Assembly: GCA_014529385.2 (NCBI GenBank)
Contig: CM043959.1
Location: 50,610,753 to 50,674,752, forward strand
Source: Adiantum capillus-veneris
Taxonomy: Eukaryota; Streptophyta; Polypodiopsida; Polypodiales; Pteridaceae
DNA length: 64,000 bases
Direction: 5' to 3'
A model generated the notes under the pieces. The model was not told the origin of the DNA. It saw only the letters and a program-made list of their open reading frames with translations, and made no database searches. Below are positions 57,455 through 64,000 of the stretch, piece by piece (the stretch's first letter is position 1; each line of letters opens with the position of its first letter). Position numbers and translations under genes: made by a program.

Positions 57455-57696
57455 ATGGGGTTCAAGAAGTCCACCAATTTTTTAGGGCAAGAAGATAAAT
57501 TGGAGTTCCACACACCCTTACTCCAATTACCACCATTACCACCACTAGCATTTAACCCATTGGGAGGTCCACTACCCCCTCAAGCACCACCAATGGAGTC
57601 AACTACCACCACTAAACCCTCAAGTAGGGGCAAAAGAATTTAGTGGGAAAGAATCCCAAGATGCTGACATCCATGTGGGGAAATTTGAGACTAGGT
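57455..57696 (+). pseudogene. Gypsy Gag N-terminal fragment
   Basis: A Pro-rich leader (LPPLPPLAFNPLGGPLPP) is followed, one frame over, by EFSGKESQDADIHVGKFETR at about 57637-57696, the typical start of a plant gypsy Gag core. The coding signal ends exactly where the CACTA-like terminus begins. It is a short remnant. Confidence 0.45.
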
Positions 57697-57935
57697 CACT
57701 ACAACACTCTATGCGCTTTTCAACGCGTAGTATTTCGACGCGGCGTACCTTTCAATGCGCATAGCGGGCGTCGATATATGCGTCGATATGTAGGTGGCAA
57801 CACACGTGCTAATGTCCGTCGAAATTGCTAAGCAACCACGCATATTTCCATGCGCATATCGACGCATATATCAATGCATATATCGACGCTCAAAAAATTG
57901 GGGGAAAACCCCCACCCGCGCGCAAGCGATCATTT
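57697..57935. mobile_element. CACTA-like terminus with subterminal repeats
   Basis: CACTACAACA at 57697-57706 matches the conserved end of CACTA (En/Spm) elements. It is followed by clustered words GCGTCGATATATGCGTCGAT (57769 onward) and the inverse GCATATATCGACGC (near 57860-57892), like the subterminal transposase-binding repeats of that superfamily. The opposite terminus was not found, so this may be a fragment or solo end. Confidence 0.5.
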
Positions 57936-58077
57936 TCGCCTGCGCGCACAGATCTAGCCCCTCGTTCTTGAAAACCTGCAGTGCATGTATTGTTCCCCCT
58001 CTCCCCGCCCCCTCCCCCGCCCCCATCTCTCTCTTTCTCTCTCCCTCAAGCTACATTGTTTGTGTGTATGTGTAGGA

Positions 58078-58121
58078 TAGAGAGAGAGAGAGAGAGAGAG
58101 AGGTGGGTGAGTGTGTGTGTG

Positions 58122-58192
<71 letters not shown>

Positions 58193-58213
58193 GAGAGAGA
58201 GAGATAGGGGAAG

Positions 58214-58248
<35 letters not shown>

Positions 58249-58254
58249 GGTAAT

Positions 58255-58334
<80 letters not shown>

Positions 58335-58427
58335 GGAAGAGAGAGAAATAGAGAATGAGAGAGAGAAATAGAGAGATAGAGAGTGATATATGTAGAGAGA
58401 GATAGGGAAGTAGAGAGAGAACGAGAA

Positions 58428-58480
<53 letters not shown>
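58078..58480. repeat. Compound (GA)n/(TA)n microsatellite abutting the LINE 3' end
   Basis: Long (GA)n arrays with two (TA)n blocks (about 58126-58155 and 58257-58284) and interspersed GATA, GAAATA words. On the minus strand it continues directly from the 3' end of LINE copy 1. Confidence 0.8.
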
Positions 58481-61242
58481 TTTTAGTATCGTCCTCGGAG
58501 GTCAAATATGACCTATGGGACCAAAGTTACATGTGATGTAGTATGTGTATGGCTGATGAGTGACTCTCGATGCTCCAAAGTTGTAGTGATGAGCAATGGA
58601 GAGCCCACACTTTGGCTGGGAGAGGAAAGTGTGTAGGTTTAAGTTATGGCTGAAAATGTGAGAGAAGCAAGTTCGGATGTGACCAAAAGCTGAGCACTCT
58701 AGTAGTGTGTGGTACTCAGACTCTCGAACTTGCAGTGAGCATAATGTGCACAATCGATTTGACTCTTCTCCATTGCCCCAACGCCCTATCTCGCATCGAA
58801 GGAAATGGGAGCTAAGCTGAATTGCTGCGATAGTGCGTATCGCGGACAAGGGAATAGGCTCAAGCATGTAAGTGTGAGTACGGTTTCCTCTCTCAGCGAA
58901 GAACATGGTTTTGTAGTTGGGGGCAATATAGGTGGTGTAATGTATGAAGCGTGACCCACCGGATTTATCCCAAGCCGTAATACATTGGCGTTGTAGAAAA
59001 GCTTCATTCACTTGAGAGTCAATTGAAGCATCATGTAGCAAGTGTAATGCATCCCATCTCCCAAACCACTTCTTTATGTCTTGCATCCATCCCGTTCTCA
59101 AGATCTTGCGTTTATGCGTCTTTTGAACTTTTTTGCTTGCTTCCCATGCAATTGTAGGAAGTCGATGTGAGGGGTTTTGACGCATCTTTATCATGTACTC
59201 CACAACCCTTTCCATGCCCATAACCTCAATTGGAAGAGATCCCGACTCAAGAAGTAGGAGCATATATGGTGTTTGTGTCTTAACTTGGAGAAAGTTTGTA
59301 AGAAAACGCTTTTGGACATTCTCAAACTCTTTCCAAGTCGACTTTGAGATGCTCCCGCCCCACACTTCAACTCCATAAAGAAGAACCGGTGTCACCAATG
59401 CATCAAAAAAATACTTCTTGAGAACCCAACACTTGATGTTTCCTGCATTACACATGTTCTCAAATGCATAATATGCTCTCTTTCCCGCTTCCAAACAACG
59501 CATAGCACATTCATGCCACTTGTGATTGGATGGAACTTCAAGGCCAAGGTACTTAAAGCTCTCAACAACTTCAAGTGTCTCGTTGTTGTACACAATGCAT
59601 GGCTTCTTCTTATGGTTGGTTTTCACAAGCATAACCTTTGTTTTGGATTCATTTACAATCAGCCCACTATGCAACCAAAAGTTCTCAAGGACAACCATAA
59701 GCTTTTGTGCATCTTCTAAAGTGTGTGCTCGAAGCACTACATCATCCACATACAACAAAAGCATGATTACCGCATTGCAAATAGTGACCTCTTCAATGCC
59801 TTCTTCTTGCATAAAGTCAAGTACCATTTGTTCCAATTGATCAATGCATAGACCAAAGAGAGTTGGTGACAATGGACATCCTTGTTTAACCCCAATAGTG
59901 CTTACAAAAATTTCTGAAATTTCTCTTCCCATGCGCAATTGACAAATCACCTTCTCATAGATTCGAGAAACCGCAAGCATAAACTCACTTGGCACTTGGA
60001 GTTCTCCATCCTTCTCCACAAATGGTTACGTGGAATCATATCAAAGGCTTTCTTAAAGTCCACAAAACAACAATACAATCGCTTGCCTTTCAACCGACTT
60101 TCCTCCATAAGAACACGAAGAGTGACAAGATGATCAATGTGCTATGGCATCGACGAAAACCCGCTTGGCCCTTTGCACCTTGTCATTCTCTTCAGCCCCA
60201 ATCACTAAATTTCATCTCCATTATGCAACTCCAAACAACATTGCCATAAGAGACCCAATCATTTATAGTCTGGTAGTTGCTTACATTCTTTACATCCCCT
60301 CCTTTATGCAAAGGCTTAACCCAATTAGTACTCCAATCATAAGGCATACCATGTTGAAGTGCAAGGTTGAACATATCACACATCCACTCATGGGTAAAAT
60401 CTCCCGTCCATTTGATCATCTCCGGCTTGATACCTTGAAGATCTCCCGCTTTGCGAGTGGCCAACTTTTCAAGCCCACCGCATACATCCTCAATAGTAAA
60501 AAAAGACGGCATACATGGGAGTGAACCATAAAATGGCATTTTTTCAGTATTTGCTTGCTCATATAATTGCCTACAATGTGTGTACATATCCACTAGACTC
60601 AAGTTACCAAAATTCTCAACCCGCTTGTCTCTCAAGTTTCTCCAAAATCTTCCACATGCATGTGCCTTTTCTTGGACTTGAAATTCTTGTTGCTTTACTT
60701 CCCATTTTTTTCTCTTCTTTTGAATCAATGCCTTGTATGTATGAAAATGACTTTGATAGTTGTCTTTGTCCATAGTTGCATCAAGCTTTATCAAGGACTT
60801 TCGAGCATCTTGACATTCTTTATCAAACCACCTTTTGCGTGATCTATCTTTGTTGATACCATGGAGATGCTTTATGGAAAAGCATTCTTCCGCACAAGAA
60901 CAAATAGCTTTCTTGAAAGCTTCCCATTTAGTTTCCAATGGTGCATCACATTGAAGCTTTGTCATCAATAATTTTTGCTCAACCATTTCAATGTACATTG
61001 GTGCCCGTTTGAAATCCATACATAGTGATAACTTCTCTTTCCTTTGGCTGAAATTATCATGCTTAGTTGCTTCTCCACATGAAAGGTCAATACATAAGGT
61101 GCGATGGTCGGATTTCGGGGTCCATTGACCAAACATAAAACTCTTTATGCGATACATGATGGCTTCAGAGAGTAGCATATAGTCAATCACACTATCCCCA
61201 TTATGTCTCCTACATGTAAATCCATTGGTTCCACTCCACAAA
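58481..61242 (-). mobile_element. LINE (non-LTR retrotransposon) copy 1, 5'-truncated
   Basis: On the minus strand it starts inside the endonuclease domain and ends about 20 nt after the stop of the RT-bearing ORF. The 3' end reads CCTCCGAGGACGATACTAAA and runs straight into a TC-rich microsatellite rather than poly-A. The 5' truncation at about 61242 also lies at a GA/GATA tract, which is the 3' tail of copy 2. Confidence 0.88.
58502..61241 (-). pseudogene. LINE endonuclease (C-terminal end) plus reverse transcriptase with zinc finger
   Basis: 61241-60192 encodes the last part of an APE-type endonuclease (SVIDYMLLSEA, and PKSDHRTLCIDL with the catalytic SDH), a Lys/Arg-rich linker, and the RT N-terminus (FTIEDVCGGLEKLATRKAGD, PEMIKWTG, WVKPLHKGGD). 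A damaged stretch at 60190-60020 contains frame changes. 60019-58502 is open for 505 codons: GVKQGCPLSPTLFGLCIDQL, the active-site YVDD, KYLGLEVPSNHKW, and a C-terminal zinc-binding C-X2-C ... H-X4-C (LCTLCS to HTLLEC), as in zf-RVT domains. RT and endonuclease together perform target-primed reverse transcription in the nucleus. The copy is inactive. Confidence 0.88.
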
Positions 61243-61292
61243 GAAATAGAGAGAGAGGGAAAGAGAGAATGATAGATAGAGATAGATAGATA
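61243..61292. repeat. GA/GATA microsatellite between the two LINE copies
   Basis: About 50 bp of GAGA and GATA units. It is both the 3' tail of LINE copy 2 and the 5' boundary of copy 1. Confidence 0.75.
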
Positions 61293-63477
61293 GTTCTGTT
61301 ATTGTCCTCGAAGGTCAAATATGACCTATGGGACTAAATAAACATGTCACGTGGTGTGAGTGGAGGTCATAAGTGACTCTCGATGCTCAAAAACAGCTGA
61401 AATGAGCGTCGCAATAGAGAGTCCACATCGTGGTTGGGAGAGGAAGGTATGTAGGGAGAGCTCATGACTGAATATATGGGAAAAAGAGGACCTAATGTGG
61501 TCAAAAGCTGAGCACTCAAGTAGTGTGTGTTACTCACTCTTTCGCACTTGACGAGGGCATAAGGTGCAAAGTCGATGACACTCCTTGTCAGTGCCCCAAC
61601 GTCCTGTCTCGCAGCGTAGAGAATGGGAGCTAAGACGAATGGAGGCAATGGTGTGGATAGCACTCAAGGGGATGGGCTCAAGGATGTAGGGATGGGTTTG
61701 GTTACCTCGTTCGGAGAAGAAGAGAGATTTGTAGTTTGGGGCAACGTGTGTGGTGTAATGGATGAAGCGAGAACCTCCGGATTTCTCCGAAGCCGTGATT
61801 CATTGGCGTTGTAAGAAGGCCTCATTAACTTGGGAGTTGATCGACGCATCCTTGACCAAGTGATATGCATCCCATCTCCCAAACCATTTCTTGATGTCAA
61901 GCATCCACCCGGAACTTAGTATTATGCTCTTGCATGTCTTTTGAACCTTTTGACTTGCTTCATATGCAATTCTAGGAAGTCGATGCAAAGGGCTACGTTG
62001 TGTCTTACACATGTACTCTACAACCCTTTGCATGCCCAACACCTCAATGGGAAGCGATCCAGACTCAAGAAGTAAGAGTATGTAGGGTGTTTGTGTCTTG
62101 ACTTGGAGAAAGTTGGTGAGAAAATGCTTTTGTACATTCTCAAACTCTTTCCAAGTAGACTTCCCGATGCTTCCACCCCACACCTCCACTCCATAAAGAA
62201 GCACCGGTGTCACCAATGTGTCAAAGAGGTACTTTTTGAGAGCCCAACACTTGATCTCTCCAGCATTGCACATGTTCTCAAATGCATAATAAGCGCTCTT
62301 TCCAGCTTCCAAGCGATGCATTGCACAATCCTTCCATTTATGATTGGATGGAACCTCAAGGCCAAGGTACTTGAAGTGATCTACCACTTCAAGTTGCTCA
62401 TTGTTGTATACAATGCATGGATTTTTGTCATTGAGGGTCTTTACAAGCATAACCTTGGTTTTGGATCCATTCACGATCATCCCGCTATGTAGGCAAAAGC
62501 GTTCCAAGACACTCATAATCTTTTGTGCATCTTCTAAGGTATGTGCCAAGAGCACTACATCATCGGCATAAAGCAAAAGCATGATCACCGCATTTCTGAT
62601 CTTAACCTCTTCTATGCCTTCTTTCTGCATAAAATCAAGAACCATGCATTCCAATTCATCAATGAGTAGCCCAAAGAGGGTTGGGGAAAGTGGGCATCCT
62701 TGTTTGACACCAATGGTGCTTGCAAAAAATTCAGAAATTCCATCTCCCATACGTAGTCGACATATCACTGTTTGGTAGATGCGAACGACTGCATGCATAA
62801 ATTCTCTCGGCACTTGAGGGCTTTGCATATGTCTCCAAAGATTTCCTCACGATACCATGTCAAAAGCTTTCTTGAAATCCACAAAGCAACAATACTACTT
62901 TTTTCTTTTCAATCAAGACGCTTCCATAAGAACTCGAAGAGTGACAAGGTGATCAATAGTGCTATGATGCTTTTGAAAACCTGCTTGGCCAAGCGCACGT
63001 TTGCCATTCTTTTCAGCCCTTCACTTATCTTCATCTCCATGATACATCCAAATAACTTTGCCATCAAAGAACCAACCATTATAGTGCGATAGTTGTTCAC
63101 ATTGTTTACATCTCCTCCTTTGTGCAAAGGTTTGATCCAATTTGCACTCCAATCATGAGGCATGCCATACTGAAGTGCAAGGTTAAACATATTGCATATC
63201 CAACATCGTATTTTCTTACTTGTCCATTTAATCATTTCAGTCGTGACACCTCGAAGGTCCCCTGCCTTGCGAGTAGCAAGTTTCTCAAGCGCGCAGCATA
63301 CATCCTCAATGGTAAAGAAGGGAGACATAAACTGAAGGGAGCTACAACACTTCATCTTATCAACATTGGGTTGCTCATAGAGGTTCTTGCAATGCATATA
63401 CATATCCTCAAGAGTCAAGTCACCAAAGCTCTCAACGCGCTTGCCTTTTAGATTTTGCCAAAACTTGCCACATGCAT

Positions 63478-63480
<3 letters not shown>
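61293..63480 (-). mobile_element. LINE copy 2, 5'-truncated, same family and orientation
   Basis: Closely related to copy 1. RT pieces: 63418-62909 (FTIEDVCCALEKLATRKAGD), 62828-61800 (GVKQGCPLSPTLFGLLIDEL, active-site YADD, KYLGLEVPSNHKW), and the zinc-finger end in shifted frames to about 61315. Frameshifts lie near 62870 and 61800. The 3' end reads CCTTCGAGGACAATAACAGA, then the GATA-rich tract. Truncation at 63480 occurs at CATGCATGTG, where the sequence slides into (TG)n(AG)n; copy 1 continues normally at the equivalent point (60664). Confidence 0.87.
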
Positions 63481-63553
<73 letters not shown>

Positions 63554-63554
63554 A

Positions 63555-63590
<36 letters not shown>

Positions 63591-63687
63591 AGAGATAGAG
63601 AGAAAGAGAGAGAAATAGAGAATGAGAGAGAGAAACAAAGATAGATAGATAGATAGAGATAGAGAGAGAGAGATAGATGGATAGTAG

Positions 63688-63783
<96 letters not shown>

Positions 63784-63939
63784 AGAGATAGAGAAAGAAA
63801 GATAGAGATAAGGAGATAGAGAGAGATCTAGAGAGACAGAGATAGAGGTAGAGAGAGAGAGAGAGAGAGAGAATTAGAGATAGAGAAAGAAAGATAGAGA
63901 TAAGGAGATAGAGAGAGATCTAGAGAGACAGAGATAGAG

Positions 63940-63984
<45 letters not shown>

Positions 63985-64000
63985 TAACCAGAGATAGCTA
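63479..64000. repeat. (TG)n then long (AG)n/GATA compound microsatellite to window end
   Basis: About 500 bp of GA, GATA and GAAATA units, including two identical copies of a segment containing AATTAGAGATAGAGAAAGAA (63780 and 63871). It may be the 3' tail of a further LINE beyond the window. Confidence 0.75.

Overview
This window looks like nuclear DNA from a land plant with a large, transposon-dense genome. The signs are plant LTR retrotransposons primed by initiator-Met tRNA, a MULE with a SWIM finger, a PPR remnant, GT-AG introns, long (GA)n/(CT)n tracts, and a stomatal-type EPFL signalling-peptide gene. Several degenerate coding regions feel fern-like, but that is a soft inference. No bacterial, organellar, rRNA, tRNA or CRISPR feature was found.

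Layout. 1-1980 (minus): N-terminal part of a spliced gene or pseudogene with a ParB/Srx-like GNHR motif. 3103-10927: an LTR element with 2.6-kb LTRs, a single Gag-like ORF (minus) and no pol. 11314-14241 (plus): decayed MULE transposase. 14700-17279 (minus): a long unidentified decayed coding region with one convincing intron. 17.3-22.6 kb: microsatellites, short tandem duplications and a PPR remnant.

22584-50529 is one Ty3/gypsy element with 5-bp target duplication ACACG, expanded by nested insertions. A 3.1-kb unclassified segment interrupts its integrase. A TTAA-flanked inverted-repeat DNA element (32262-42521) interrupts its chromodomain-like tail. Inside that sits a gag-protease LTR element without RT (32949-41882, target duplication ATGTA). 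Its 3' LTR holds a Ty1/copia element (43364-48977, target duplication GTGCT), whose integrase is split by a 450-bp foldback MITE. The target duplications give an unambiguous order of events.

50.5-57.7 kb holds the only apparently intact host gene: a three-exon EPFL secreted cysteine-rich peptide (52396-53478, 133 aa) with a CT-rich 5' leader, a start-overlapping uORF and a MITE in intron 2. Gypsy gag debris and a CACTA-like terminus follow. 58481-63480 contains two head-to-tail, 5'-truncated non-LTR (LINE) copies on the minus strand; every end lies in a GA/GATA-rich microsatellite.

All transposon genes read here carry stops or frameshifts, mostly TAG/TGA consistent with C-to-T decay of CAG and CGA codons. 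No operon-like cooperation is expected; the biology is transposon nesting around one developmental peptide gene.
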